Assembly: GCF_021513275.1 (NCBI RefSeq)
Contig: NZ_CP090978.1
Coordinates: 5,947,001 to 6,011,000 of the forward strand
Origin: Paenibacillus hexagrammi
Lineage (GTDB): Bacteria > Bacillota > Bacilli > Paenibacillales > NBRC-103111
Reading direction: 5' to 3'
Length of the DNA: 64,000 bases
In this document: piece after piece, positions 8,617-18,056 of the stretch
How the letters are laid out: each line of letters starts with the position of its first letter
Position numbering within the stretch: position 1 is the first letter of the stretch
The notes under the pieces: generated by a model
Databases searched by the model: none
What the model was told of the DNA's origin: nothing
What the model saw: the letters and a program-made list of their open reading frames with translations, nothing else
Program-made: the position numbers and the translations under genes

Positions 8617-9789
8617 TCAATTCTCCTGTCGTCCAGCAATTCGGTCTTCGAACACTTTTAGCGCCTTGGCAATACACGCATCCATGTCATAATACTTGTA
8701 TTCGGCTAATCGCCCTAACAAAATCAGCTGGCTCATTTGTTTCGCCTTTTGGACATACTGGCTGTAACGTTCCTGATTCTCACTCTTAGGAATCGGATAA
8801 TAGGGCACGTCTTGTCCTGTTCTCTGACGATCATATGCTTGCGGATATTCGCGAACAATCGCCGTATATGGATGCTTTTGCCCAGTTAAATGTTTGAACT
8901 CCGTAATCCGAGTAAAATCGTATTCATTCGGGTAGTTCACAGTGCCGGTGTTCTGAAACTTCTCCTGCTGCAACGTCTCAAATTCGAAGCGCAGGGAGCG
9001 GTAAGGCAGTTCTCCATACTCGTAGTTAAAGAGTTCATCGATCTTGCCGGTGTAGATCAATTGCCCTTCAAATGCTCGACCCATAAAACGAATACTTTGC
9101 GTACCCGAATCAACTTCCAGCAATTCCTTATAATCTGTATTTAACATGATCTTAATGTTCGAATGCCGTAGCATACCCTCGAATACAGCCGTATAACCAA
9201 GCTTCGGCATACCCTGATAAGCATCCTGGAAGTACCTGTCGTCTTTCGATATAAATACAGGAACACGCCCCGTTACCATTGGATCCAGTTCTTCCGGTGT
9301 CATCCCCCATTGCTTCGTCGTATAGTGAAGGAAGACCTTTTCATAAATAAACTCAGCTAGCCATCGAAGATCCCGGTCTTCCGTTTCCCGCAGCTTCAGA
9401 ATAGGCACTTTCACTCCATGTCCAAATTGTCGAACCAGCTTGTCTTCGAGTTCTTGAGCAAGCCCGCTTGGCAGCAAATCCTGTAATGCCTGTAGGTTGA
9501 ACGGAATTGAAACCTGCTGGCCATCAATGCTCGCCAATACCCGATGATGATAGTAATGCCACTCCGCAAATTGTGATACGTAATCCCATATGTACTTCAA
9601 TTTTGTATGAAAAATATGCGGTCCATATTGATGGATCATCAAACCTTCTTGGTTAAACCGGTCGAAAGCGTTTCCGCCGATATGATTGCGCTTTTCGATG
9701 ATAAGCACTTTCTTATGTAACACGTTAGCGATCCGTTCAGCTATAACAGAACCGGAAAAACCTGCGCCTACAATGATATAGTCAAACAT
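8617..9789 (-). CDS. glf: UDP-galactopyranose mutase
   Basis: 390 residues. The FAD-binding N-terminus DYIIVGAGFSGSV and the family hallmarks NHIGGNAFD and QYGPHIFHT are present. Later come the GRVPVFISKDDRYF segment and the C-terminal LLGRLAEYKYYDMD. Glf converts UDP-galactopyranose to UDP-galactofuranose using reduced FAD in the cytoplasm. It points to galactofuranose in the surface glycan. The upstream GT2 at 11244-12596 resembles galactofuranosyltransferases and would be a natural partner. Confidence 0.95.
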   Translation of the reverse strand: MFDYIIVGAGFSGSVIAERIANVLHKKVLIIEKRNHIGGNAFDRFNQEGLMIHQYGPHIFHTKLKYIWDYVSQFAEWHYYHHRVLASIDGQQVSIPFNLQALQDLLPSGLAQELEDKLVRQFGHGVKVPILKLRETEDRDLRWLAEFIYEKVFLHYTTKQWGMTPEELDPMVTGRVPVFISKDDRYFQDAYQGMPKLGYTAVFEGMLRHSNIKIMLNTDYKELLEVDSGTQSIRFMGRAFEGQLIYTGKIDELFNYEYGELPYRSLRFEFETLQQEKFQNTGTVNYPNEYDFTRITEFKHLTGQKHPYTAIVREYPQAYDRQRTGQDVPYYPIPKSENQERYSQYVQKAKQMSQLILLGRLAEYKYYDMDACIAKALKVFEDRIAGRQEN

Positions 9790-9805
9790 GAGTACAACCT
9801 CCGGT

Positions 9806-10306
9806 TCAAGTTTTCTTATCTATTTTCTTTAAAAATACAAGGAGCAAAAGCACCGTCGGAATCATCACGAGCAATGAAAACAACGCGGCAAGCAATTTGT
9901 ACAATAAATTCAGTACACCCTCTAACAATACAGAGACAACCGAGAACTCCTTGATTTCCGAGATCATATTACAAAGGTATCGCTTCTTCGCCCTAATAGA
10001 TAAAGAAAAAAGAAGTACGTTAAAAAAACCCGCGCCCGTTATATTGGCTACAGGTACGATCACTGCGTCAACACTCGGCAGATTGGCTGCTTTGAATTTT
10101 CGCCAATAACTAAAACTCGCTTTGTAAGGATAGACATAAATATGCTTAATGACTTTATACTTCTCAGCAAGCTGAACTCCGTGCTCATGAGTCAACATAC
10201 TGAACTCATGCTCCGGAAAAAATGCTTCGAGTTCCGGCAGATTCTTGTCTAACTGTTGAAAGCTGGCGGAACGCACAATCAGTGCTGACTTTACATGTCT
10301 ACTCAA
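9806..10306 (-). CDS. Small protein with two hydrophobic C-terminal stretches, unknown function
   Basis: 166 residues from a TTG start at 10306, with AGGAG 8 bases upstream. The first 110 residues look like a Rossmann-type half domain (SALIVRSAS...LPELEAFFPEHEFSMLTHEHG) reminiscent of the N-terminal half of GT9-type glycosyltransferases. The last 50 residues are hydrophobic (LLYKLLAALFSLLVMIPTVL) and end in a basic tail, so it is probably membrane-anchored. No catalytic motif is visible. It lies between a GT2 and glf with short gaps and could be an accessory or remnant glycosyltransferase. Confidence 0.6.
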   Translation of the reverse strand: MSRHVKSALIVRSASFQQLDKNLPELEAFFPEHEFSMLTHEHGVQLAEKYKVIKHIYVYPYKASFSYWRKFKAANLPSVDAVIVPVANITGAGFFNVLLFSLSIRAKKRYLCNMISEIKEFSVVSVLLEGVLNLLYKLLAALFSLLVMIPTVLLLLVFLKKIDKKT

Positions 10307-10324
10307 ATCAAGTGCTCCTCCTTC

Positions 10325-11221
10325 TTAACGATAAAAGGTAAAAAACACATCCAGAGGTACACGCAGATTCTCGACAATGTACGGCTGCACGGCTTTTCTC
10401 TTACCACTAAGCACATTAATCTTTCTGAATGCATCGAACATAGCCTTCAAATAAACATTCGTCCTCTGCTCAAATGTGGCATAGAAACACCGATACATCA
10501 GTTGCCCTGTTGTTGTCAGAGCTTCGCCTATCGGATAGTTTTTCCAAACGAGCCAAAAGGCATTCCTTGTGTAAAAATACGGCGCTCTCCACGAGGCTCG
10601 ATTCTTTGGCGAATATTTATGATAGGCTACAATATCAGCATAGAATTCGATCTTATAGCCTGCGTCCCAGATGCGAAATGCGGAATCAAGTTCATTGTTA
10701 TACAGAAAAAACTCCTCTGGATAATATCCCACTTGACGAAATAACTCCCTTCGGATACCGACCCCGGCACCGTTATAGGACATTACATACTTATCTGAAT
10801 CAGCGCTTCTATTACTATCTTCGGTTTTTTCTTCCAAATTCTTAATATCATCATAATGAAAAAAGTTACGCACATCGAAAGCAACTACACCCAGTTTCGG
10901 ATCTCTCTCAAACTTCTCTACCATTCGGGAAATAGCCCGTGACGCTGGGAAGGAGTCATCATCAATGATGACAAGATACTCGCCGAGGGCTTTCTCAAAG
11001 CCTACGTTATAGGCCTCGATCCCCACATTATGGGACATGCGAATAAGCTTGGCTTCTGGAAAATCAGCCTCAACCATTTCCTGTGTGCCGTCTGTGGAGC
11101 CGTTGTCTACGACAAGAAGCTCATAATCTCGGTATTCGATATCGCGTATGCGAGACAGGCTCTCCCGCACATCGTCTTTGCGGTTCCAGCAAAGCATGAC
11201 GATGGATACTTTTGGGTTCAT
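10325..11221 (-). CDS. Family 2 glycosyltransferase
   Basis: 298 residues with a GT-A fold. The N-terminal VSIVMLCWNRKDDV and VVDNGSTDGT bind the nucleotide, IDDDSFP is the metal-binding DxD-type motif, and YNGAGVGIRRELF followed by the acidic NNELDSAFR is the acceptor/catalytic region. This arrangement resembles rhamnosyl/galactofuranosyl-type transferases with inverting mechanism. No membrane segment is seen, so it probably works at the cytoplasmic face. The donor is unknown, and UDP-galactofuranose or an activated deoxysugar are candidates. Confidence 0.85.
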   Translation of the reverse strand: MNPKVSIVMLCWNRKDDVRESLSRIRDIEYRDYELLVVDNGSTDGTQEMVEADFPEAKLIRMSHNVGIEAYNVGFEKALGEYLVIIDDDSFPASRAISRMVEKFERDPKLGVVAFDVRNFFHYDDIKNLEEKTEDSNRSADSDKYVMSYNGAGVGIRRELFRQVGYYPEEFFLYNNELDSAFRIWDAGYKIEFYADIVAYHKYSPKNRASWRAPYFYTRNAFWLVWKNYPIGEALTTTGQLMYRCFYATFEQRTNVYLKAMFDAFRKINVLSGKRKAVQPYIVENLRVPLDVFFTFYR

Positions 11222-11243
11222 GGGTTCGCCTCCTGCTACATCA

Positions 11244-12596
11244 TTAAGAACTCATGATAGTGTGCAATTCTTTGATTTTTATGTCCAAGACTGGCTTATA
11301 AATATTTAAATAAACGTTGAGCGCAGAATCAAAGCCTCGTAGGCTCTGCATATCCTGATCTGTATGTGCTGTATTGAAATAACCGTCCACATAGAGGTCA
11401 ACGGAACGTTCTAATTGATTTCGGACTTCGACAATATGATCGCAGGCTTCACATATAAAGTAACCTGAAGCAGGTGCAGATTCAGTATAGATTCCACAAT
11501 TAAACTGGCCTTTTAACAGCTCCGGTTCATGCTTTCCTGCTATCAATACAATTTGTGCTGAAGGATTCACTTGTACGATCCGGTCAAAGATATCTCTCAG
11601 GTGGTTCATGTGTGCGTTATCTTTGATAGCAATGCGGTGTTGCTCCTGAATGATCCGGTTAAATGTCTCCTCCAGCGGCTCACGCTGGACGACACGACCT
11701 TCCAAGGCTTTGCCGCTAATCCCTCCAATGGCGTCTTCAACAGCAAGTAGCACGGTTCGTGCGGTCTGCAGCTGACCTTTATAATTAGAAAAGTATACAG
11801 CCCGAAACATATCATCGAATAGCCTGTCCACAAAATAGGACCGGGAAGATTCATGCGTATACTTGACGAAGAAGCGAATCCGATTTCTCCAAAAATAGTA
11901 CGTTGGAAAGGTGCTCGTTCTGTTGGCTGCGCCCATTTTATGCCACACCTTCGATTTGCCGTTCGCAACGACCCGATAACCGGCCAACTTCATGCGGTAG
12001 AACCACTCAATGTCATCCCAATAAATAAAACACTGCTCGTCCAACAGACCAACCTGGCGAATGACCTCGGAGCGGATGAGCACAGAGCATGCGGGTACAT
12101 AGTCACATTCGACTATTTCCGGCAAAGTACCGTTGTCGACAGCTCCTTTATAGTGAGGATTAACATTGAACCGCTCCCAATCAATTGAGGCGCCCATCTC
12201 TTGAATTTCATACGGCCGATCCAGAACAAACAGCTTGGACCCTACAGCAGCTACATCCTCATGATCCTCCATATAGCTGACCAGTTCCTGCAGTGCGGCA
12301 GCGTCAACCATGACATCGTTATCCAGTAAATAAATATATGTATACGAGCCGGAAAGGGCCTGACGCAGCCCTGTATTAAACCCGCCGGAGCCCCCCAGAT
12401 TGCGTTCATTAACAAGCAAGGTAACTTGATTCCCGAATTGTGCTCTTATCGCTTCGGCTGAACCATCCGAGGATGCATTATCGACAACCATAATGTCGAT
12501 ATCACGATAAGTCGATTTTTGAAGGGAGTCTAGACATCGCAGAACATATTCCTTTTTATTCCAGTTGCAGATAACAACAGCTACTCTTGCTGACAT
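11244..12596 (-). CDS. Family 2 glycosyltransferase, galactofuranosyltransferase-like
   Basis: 450 residues if started at 12596 (MSARVAVVICNWNKKEY, GGGGG upstream). An ATG at 12620 overlaps the preceding stop and would add 8 residues, so the start is not certain. Motifs are VVDNASSDGS, the metal-binding LLDNDVMV, VPACSVLIRSEVI, and the catalytic-type WDDIEWFYR, followed by a late His in VWHKMGA. This set is common in GlfT2-like and rhamnosyl GT2 enzymes. The C-terminal 200 residues are less conserved. Proximity to glf supports a role in adding galactofuranose. Confidence 0.82.
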   Translation of the reverse strand: MSARVAVVICNWNKKEYVLRCLDSLQKSTYRDIDIMVVDNASSDGSAEAIRAQFGNQVTLLVNERNLGGSGGFNTGLRQALSGSYTYIYLLDNDVMVDAAALQELVSYMEDHEDVAAVGSKLFVLDRPYEIQEMGASIDWERFNVNPHYKGAVDNGTLPEIVECDYVPACSVLIRSEVIRQVGLLDEQCFIYWDDIEWFYRMKLAGYRVVANGKSKVWHKMGAANRTSTFPTYYFWRNRIRFFVKYTHESSRSYFVDRLFDDMFRAVYFSNYKGQLQTARTVLLAVEDAIGGISGKALEGRVVQREPLEETFNRIIQEQHRIAIKDNAHMNHLRDIFDRIVQVNPSAQIVLIAGKHEPELLKGQFNCGIYTESAPASGYFICEACDHIVEVRNQLERSVDLYVDGYFNTAHTDQDMQSLRGFDSALNVYLNIYKPVLDIKIKELHTIMSS

Positions 12597-12616
12597 ATCG
12601 GTTTCCCCCAATCTTC

Positions 12617-15052
12617 TCATATATTGACTGCAAAAATAAGCGGCGGCTCCTTGTCATTGGCTTGGTAACAGCGAATAATCTCATTGCGAATTTCTTTGTA
12701 AAACGCGATCGAGCCGATGGCAAAAACATGAATGTCACCTGCAACAGCCCGCTCAAGCGAAAACACTTCAACTTCCTGGATTCTTTGCCCCCACAAGGAC
12801 AGCTTTTTATCGACAAAACCGGCAACTGCAAGCCCGTGCAGCTTGGCTAATTGCATCAGCGTCTGTCCTGCATCCCCAGCCCCATAAATCATGATAGTGC
12901 CTATCCCTTGACGAACGATTTCGACCACTAGATCGCTGAGATCCACCAGATAACTGTGGGACGAGGACACCTTCAGATGTTTCTGGAGAATATACAGCGG
13001 CGCAGACCTTGTTACCACGCCTTGTGGCCAGTAAACCTTGCTGTGCTTCCACCCATGACGGCTAAATTCTAAGAATCGTTCTACGCCCAACTGCTCTAGC
13101 AGTTGTTGATCCTGCACGTTGCAAATCGAGTTTAATGTCCGGCTCCCGAAGTTTTCATCATATTTCAAAGAGCCTAGCTGTTGAGCTTCTTCATACGTGG
13201 GCATCTCCATGACTCTCTGAATGATTTTACACATCTCCGCACCGTTAAGAAAATCTTCTTCATTAATAGCAGCACTGGAGGCCGACATCTTGAAATAAAG
13301 CTTTTGAAAAGCAACAATACCATCACGGCAGACCAGCTTCTGCTTATGCTCTTCTTCCGAAGACGAGCGCTCAGCAGTGACGGGAAGAGCGGTACCGTTC
13401 CCATTGTCCCGGTAACTGAGCGTCGAACCCTCCTCCCCTATCATCAGTAGTTCTTCCAGTACTTCAGGGCTTCGCGCAATTGTCCGAATCATCGCGAAAT
13501 GCTCTCCAGCGTTCCCAGCATACCCTCGAATGTCCATGCCTTGAAACAGCAAATTTCTATTCAAGTCTCCGCCCATCGCCAATAGATGAGTTGTCCGATA
13601 CCCTACGCCCGCCTGACTCAGTGCAGCATCCAAAGATTTCTGAATGGTACCGTAAATCCCCATATCAATGGTCACCATATCCTGAAAGGATCCTACCGTA
13701 CCTTGAAGATAGGAAACCAATAGCGCCCTGGATTTATTAATAAATGCTTGAACCTTCTGTTTGGCAGGCTCCCTCGTTAGTATGTTTAACAAATGATGCT
13801 TTAACGTGCCGCCTTCCTGCAGTGTAATATCCTTCGTCTCATCCGCATTCAAGTGAAAGTATTCCCGGTAGGCTGCGAACTCATGGGCGTCGATCAATCC
13901 GAATGGCTCCAGCAGTTGTCCAACCGTCACGTGCCTTCTCTGAAACAGGAAGTCGAGCTCTTTTTCGTTAATTTCCTTGATGCCTGCAAAAAAAGTGGAG
14001 GCCCGTGAAACATATAGTGGAGCGATATGCAACGGAAACCCTTTGTGCTTGGAGCTATTCATCAGCAGTTCACTTAGTAGCGCACCTTCGCGCATTAAAG
14101 GGTATACGGCTTGATGCCCCTCCGTTACGCAAATTCGCAGAGTCCACTCGCACAACCCCGTTAAGAACGGTCCCAGGATGCTCGCGCCGAATTTAAACCA
14201 GAACTTATATGCCTCTTCACAGGAAGCATTTAGACATGAAGCGAGCTGCCGCATCGCTCTCAGGCGGGGCAGTAGGCTTTCGTGTCGCACTTCTTCCCAC
14301 TTAATAGAGCTGTGGAACGAAACTGGGATCACGCCGTAATGAATCGCTAGAATTCCGGCCTGCTCAGCTCCTTGAACATCCGATACCCTATTGTCTCCGA
14401 TATGGACGATCCGGCTTTTATCGGTTTGCGGATATTTCTTCAGCAGTTTCTCGAATAGCAGGCTCGAGGACTTATTCACACCATATTCGCTGGAAACGAA
14501 AATGTGGTCCACCATGTTAACAGGAAAACTATTCGCCGCTAGCAGTCCCCGAATCTGATCTTCGCTTAGATACATATCGGATACAAGGACAATCACTTTT
14601 TGCTTGCTGCTCAAATAATAAACCAGTGACTCAACACTGGGGTTAAGCATCGTAGCATTTTTCTCCACATCCAGTTCCAGTTCTAACAGTTTGTGAATTT
14701 GCCCTGTATGAGGGGGAAGGGACGCATAGATTTCTTCCAATGTAACCTCTATCGTACCCTGTCTTTGCCTTTTTACAATACGAGAATGCTGTTCGGCCAG
14801 AATACGCAATTGCTGAAATTCATACGCTGTTAGTCCCGCACGCAAATAACCGAGTTCTAACGCCTTCCGGCCAACCTCCAGAAACACCTCCTCTGGGTTG
14901 TTAAATCCGCGGAATACAATGGTGTCGAAGATATCGAAGCTTATGACCTCGAGCTGATTCCATCGGTCGGCCCATGGCGCCAAAAATTCATCCTCCAACC
15001 ACAAGCCGTTATGTTCCTTTGGACTGCCTGCGTCCTGTTCTAAGGATGTCAC
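12617..15052 (-). CDS. Large HAD-domain surface polysaccharide protein with C-terminal Rossmann-like domain
   Basis: 811 residues from a GTG that overlaps the upstream stop. The N-terminus is a HAD domain of the large predicted-hydrolase type (COG5610-like): motif I SFDIFDTIVFR, motif II VSDMYLS, a lysine before a motif IV of IGDNRVSDVQGA. The middle 400 residues have no motif I can name. Residues 719-811 are a small nucleotide-binding-like domain (TIMIYGAGDAGQ, GFVDKKLSLWG) related to C- or N-terminal domains of five other proteins in this island. It overlaps its neighbours on both sides, so co-translation is likely. Role unknown; probably glycan assembly. Confidence 0.75.
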   Translation of the reverse strand: MTSLEQDAGSPKEHNGLWLEDEFLAPWADRWNQLEVISFDIFDTIVFRGFNNPEEVFLEVGRKALELGYLRAGLTAYEFQQLRILAEQHSRIVKRQRQGTIEVTLEEIYASLPPHTGQIHKLLELELDVEKNATMLNPSVESLVYYLSSKQKVIVLVSDMYLSEDQIRGLLAANSFPVNMVDHIFVSSEYGVNKSSSLLFEKLLKKYPQTDKSRIVHIGDNRVSDVQGAEQAGILAIHYGVIPVSFHSSIKWEEVRHESLLPRLRAMRQLASCLNASCEEAYKFWFKFGASILGPFLTGLCEWTLRICVTEGHQAVYPLMREGALLSELLMNSSKHKGFPLHIAPLYVSRASTFFAGIKEINEKELDFLFQRRHVTVGQLLEPFGLIDAHEFAAYREYFHLNADETKDITLQEGGTLKHHLLNILTREPAKQKVQAFINKSRALLVSYLQGTVGSFQDMVTIDMGIYGTIQKSLDAALSQAGVGYRTTHLLAMGGDLNRNLLFQGMDIRGYAGNAGEHFAMIRTIARSPEVLEELLMIGEEGSTLSYRDNGNGTALPVTAERSSSEEEHKQKLVCRDGIVAFQKLYFKMSASSAAINEEDFLNGAEMCKIIQRVMEMPTYEEAQQLGSLKYDENFGSRTLNSICNVQDQQLLEQLGVERFLEFSRHGWKHSKVYWPQGVVTRSAPLYILQKHLKVSSSHSYLVDLSDLVVEIVRQGIGTIMIYGAGDAGQTLMQLAKLHGLAVAGFVDKKLSLWGQRIQEVEVFSLERAVAGDIHVFAIGSIAFYKEIRNEIIRCYQANDKEPPLIFAVNI

Positions 15053-16704
15053 AACACGCCGCCTCCTTCTCCAGCAAAGCTATAAAAACCAAGTATTGGA
15101 ATTCTGAGATTCATTGATTTGAGCTGCTCCATGATCGACGATTCCCATTCCGAAATAATTATGACCACATCCAGCGCGTCCTGTTGTTCATACAAAAGTT
15201 CCGGGTTTACGACAGGAATCTCTTGACACAACGTCCCCCACTTGGCCTGATTATTATCGAGCAATAAGGGGATTGTTAACCCCTGCTGCCTCCAAAATTC
15301 CGCCGCCTGCCGACCCGCTAATCCCGAACCGAATATCCCTATTCGTTCATAATCGTGCCTGCGAAAAAAGCCCGCCGCTTCACTGACCTGTCTCGTAAAG
15401 AACATGCCGCGCATATAAGCCCTATCCGCAGGGTGTAAAATGTTGAAATGCCCCCTATGAAGGGGTCTTTTTCGGCGACGCTGGCGGCTCTTCTCCTCAT
15501 ACATCGCGTACATGCTACTGGTCATATCCTGCAAATAAGTTAGTGCAGGGATATGGTTACTCCAGGACTGAAGGATAGCCGGATTCTCAGTGATTAGAGT
15601 TAAGATCTTGGCAAGGGCTTCACTGTTTCCAGCTTCAAATAAAGCGCCATACTCCTCTTTTATAAATTCAGGAATACCTCCGATATTTGATCCGATGACT
15701 GGCGTACCACTCATGAGTGCTTCCTGCGTAACTAGCGTAGCCGTTTCCGGGCAAACGGATGGGACTACAAGCACATCCATCTCAGCCAAAATGTCCGATA
15801 GTTGGTTGCTTTGATAAGCTCCTTTTAAGTCGATATTCGTACGGCCGGCAATGAGCTTCATGAGTGTTTCCTTGTACATGCGATCAATTCCGCCGTATAG
15901 CAGCAAACGATGCGATTCCGGATGCGGCAGTTGCTGAAAAGCATCAATCAGCACATGTGCTCCCTTATGCGTGGAAAGTTGCCCTAAGTATCCGAACGTG
16001 ATCGTCGTTGGATCTTTTTTACGAGGCTTTGGCACAGGTGTGAAGGACCGAACTCCAGGGTATACTGTACGGATTTTCGCCTCCGGTATACCTTCGGCGA
16101 TCAGTTTGTCCCGAACCGAATCGGACACGGTAATGATTTGATCGGTTTTTTCGATCATGATGGATTTAATGAACCGATAGCGCTCTAAATATTTTTGCTG
16201 TTCTGCACCAGCACAGGCTTGCTCGGTACCGTGCAGGCATGGAAAACAGCTAGCCCCCTGATTCGGTCCTTCGCAATAACTCAAATCGTGCTTCAATAAA
16301 AAGAAACGCGGACAAATGCTCCAATAATCGTGCAGCGTCCAGAATGTCGCCATCCCTTTTTGCTTCGCTAAGCCGATCAAAGAAGCTCCCAGACCCGCTA
16401 CATGCTGAAAATGTACGATATCCGGATCAATCTCATCCAAAAGTGTTACAAACTCTGCCTCCACCTGGGTTTGAATGCAGTCCTCGGACGCATCGTACAG
16501 CAAACTAGCCGATGCAGGCAGCTTCATTTCGTGATAAAAGACCGAAGTATGTCCAAACGTTTCTGGCCCGGCAGCATCCCAGTACTCCGCAAAAATATGA
16601 TGAATTTCAATGTGATCGAATTGTTCAACTAACGATGAAGTGAGCGTATTCACATATTGCTGAACGCCTCCGCCCATTCGGGGAAATACGTAGGCTATTT
16701 TCAT
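15049..16704 (-). CDS. Family 4 glycosyltransferase with C-terminal Rossmann-like domain
   Basis: 551 residues. GT-B fold: an N-terminal acceptor domain beginning MKIAYVFPRMGGGVQQ, and a donor domain with FGYLGQLSTHKG, VVPSVCPETATLVTQEA and GTPVIGSNIGG, where the glutamates contact the sugar nucleotide in GT4 enzymes. A cysteine-rich insert (CPRFF...C...CFPCLHG) near residues 130-160 is common in some GT4 proteins. Residues 453-551 add the recurrent small domain (ERIGIFGSGLAG, LLLDNNQAKWGT). It overlaps the HAD protein gene by 4 bp. Confidence 0.85.
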   Translation of the reverse strand: MKIAYVFPRMGGGVQQYVNTLTSSLVEQFDHIEIHHIFAEYWDAAGPETFGHTSVFYHEMKLPASASLLYDASEDCIQTQVEAEFVTLLDEIDPDIVHFQHVAGLGASLIGLAKQKGMATFWTLHDYWSICPRFFLLKHDLSYCEGPNQGASCFPCLHGTEQACAGAEQQKYLERYRFIKSIMIEKTDQIITVSDSVRDKLIAEGIPEAKIRTVYPGVRSFTPVPKPRKKDPTTITFGYLGQLSTHKGAHVLIDAFQQLPHPESHRLLLYGGIDRMYKETLMKLIAGRTNIDLKGAYQSNQLSDILAEMDVLVVPSVCPETATLVTQEALMSGTPVIGSNIGGIPEFIKEEYGALFEAGNSEALAKILTLITENPAILQSWSNHIPALTYLQDMTSSMYAMYEEKSRQRRRKRPLHRGHFNILHPADRAYMRGMFFTRQVSEAAGFFRRHDYERIGIFGSGLAGRQAAEFWRQQGLTIPLLLDNNQAKWGTLCQEIPVVNPELLYEQQDALDVVIIISEWESSIMEQLKSMNLRIPILGFYSFAGEGGGVL

Positions 16705-16736
16705 AGCTTGCTTGAGCTCCCCTTTCGTTCGTTCGA

Positions 16737-17945
16737 CTATATTTCAGGTAAAAAATCCGTATGTACTTCAAAGCCCATATCGTTTAACTGCTTCGAAATT
16801 TCGCGACTATACATAGAGCAAATCAGCACATACGCGTTTGAAGTCACCTTTGTTGGCTCAACCACAGGCAATCCTTCAAAAAGAGTTCCCCACTTGGTGG
16901 AATTATTATCGATGAATCCACCGATGTCTACACCGTACTTCTGGAGTGTCTCCAACGTAACCCCCGCGTTAGCTCCTGTCCCCCATATCCAAACAACTCT
17001 GCTGGAACTCACTTCTTTTAGCTTATCCAAACGTTCATGCGCAATTTTCGCCCGTTGGCTGTATGCCAGTAAAAAATCTTCAAAGCTTGAAAGATCGAAG
17101 ACTTTCTTCATCCGATTACGCTCGATGAGATGCTTAATCCACTGCTGGACAGCCGAATAGTCCGCTGTTACCGCAGGCGTAGTAGATTGATAGACCGCAG
17201 CTGCTCCATCGCAGACCAGACGATGAACGCGATATTCGTCATCGGTCGGGACAACATCCAATCTTAGAAGTTGCTGCTTCCTGATTTGATCAACCAAACG
17301 ATTCATCTCTTGAAACCCTCTCACCGTTGCTTGATTAGGATGAAGACGATATTCAAGTAATGGTTCTTCAAGGACATGCATGTCCACCAATCTGGAAGCC
17401 CTCGTCCAAAGTTCATAGTCTTCTGCTTCCTTCATATTGGCAGAGTATAGCAACGAAAACTCAAAAATAGCTTCTTTACGCAACATAACGGTAGGGTGTG
17501 CGATGCAGCAATAGAAAACCAGATGGCTTGAGATTTCCTCATGATTCATTGGAAAGGAAACAATGCGATTGCTCCCCATGATCCTCACGGAGGAAGAGCA
17601 CACTGCGCAATCAGGATTCCTCTCCATGAAAGCCACCTGCTTTGCAAAGCGCTCGGGCATACATCTATCGTCTGCGTCCATCCGAACAATGTAGGTGCCT
17701 TTGGCCAAAAGAATTCCTTTGTTTAGGGAAGAAGCAACCCTCAAATTAGCTTTATTATGAACCACCACAATACGAGGATCCTGATAAGCTTCAAGGATAT
17801 CGGCCGTACGGTCCGTAGAAGCATCGTTGATAATAATCATTTCGAAATCCGTAAAGGTCTGACTCAACACACTCTCCACAGCCTCCGCTACGAAACTCTC
17901 CCCATTGTATACAGGCATGATAACCGAGATGAATGGACTCTTCAC
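16737..17945 (-). CDS. Family 2 glycosyltransferase with C-terminal Rossmann-like domain
   Basis: 402 residues from a GTG at 17945, preceded by AGGGGG. The frame extends to 17969 but without a better site. The GT2 part begins ISVIMPVYNGESFVAEAV, with INDASTDRT and the DxD motif RMDADDRCMPERF. Residues near the C-terminus (RVVWIWGTGANAG, GFIDNNSTKWGTLFEG) form the small recurrent domain of the island. 111 bp separate it from the nucleotidyltransferase upstream, the widest gap inside the island. I saw neither a clear terminator nor a clear promoter in that gap. Confidence 0.85.
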   Translation of the reverse strand: MKSPFISVIMPVYNGESFVAEAVESVLSQTFTDFEMIIINDASTDRTADILEAYQDPRIVVVHNKANLRVASSLNKGILLAKGTYIVRMDADDRCMPERFAKQVAFMERNPDCAVCSSSVRIMGSNRIVSFPMNHEEISSHLVFYCCIAHPTVMLRKEAIFEFSLLYSANMKEAEDYELWTRASRLVDMHVLEEPLLEYRLHPNQATVRGFQEMNRLVDQIRKQQLLRLDVVPTDDEYRVHRLVCDGAAAVYQSTTPAVTADYSAVQQWIKHLIERNRMKKVFDLSSFEDFLLAYSQRAKIAHERLDKLKEVSSSRVVWIWGTGANAGVTLETLQKYGVDIGGFIDNNSTKWGTLFEGLPVVEPTKVTSNAYVLICSMYSREISKQLNDMGFEVHTDFLPEI

Positions 17946-18056
17946 TTCCGTATTCCCCCTACAACTCAATAACTGAAGGCCATCGGGCGTCTTTACGAAT
18001 TTTTCACTTCTAACTCTCGAGGGCGATAATCAGTGCTAGACTTGTTATTTTATTCA

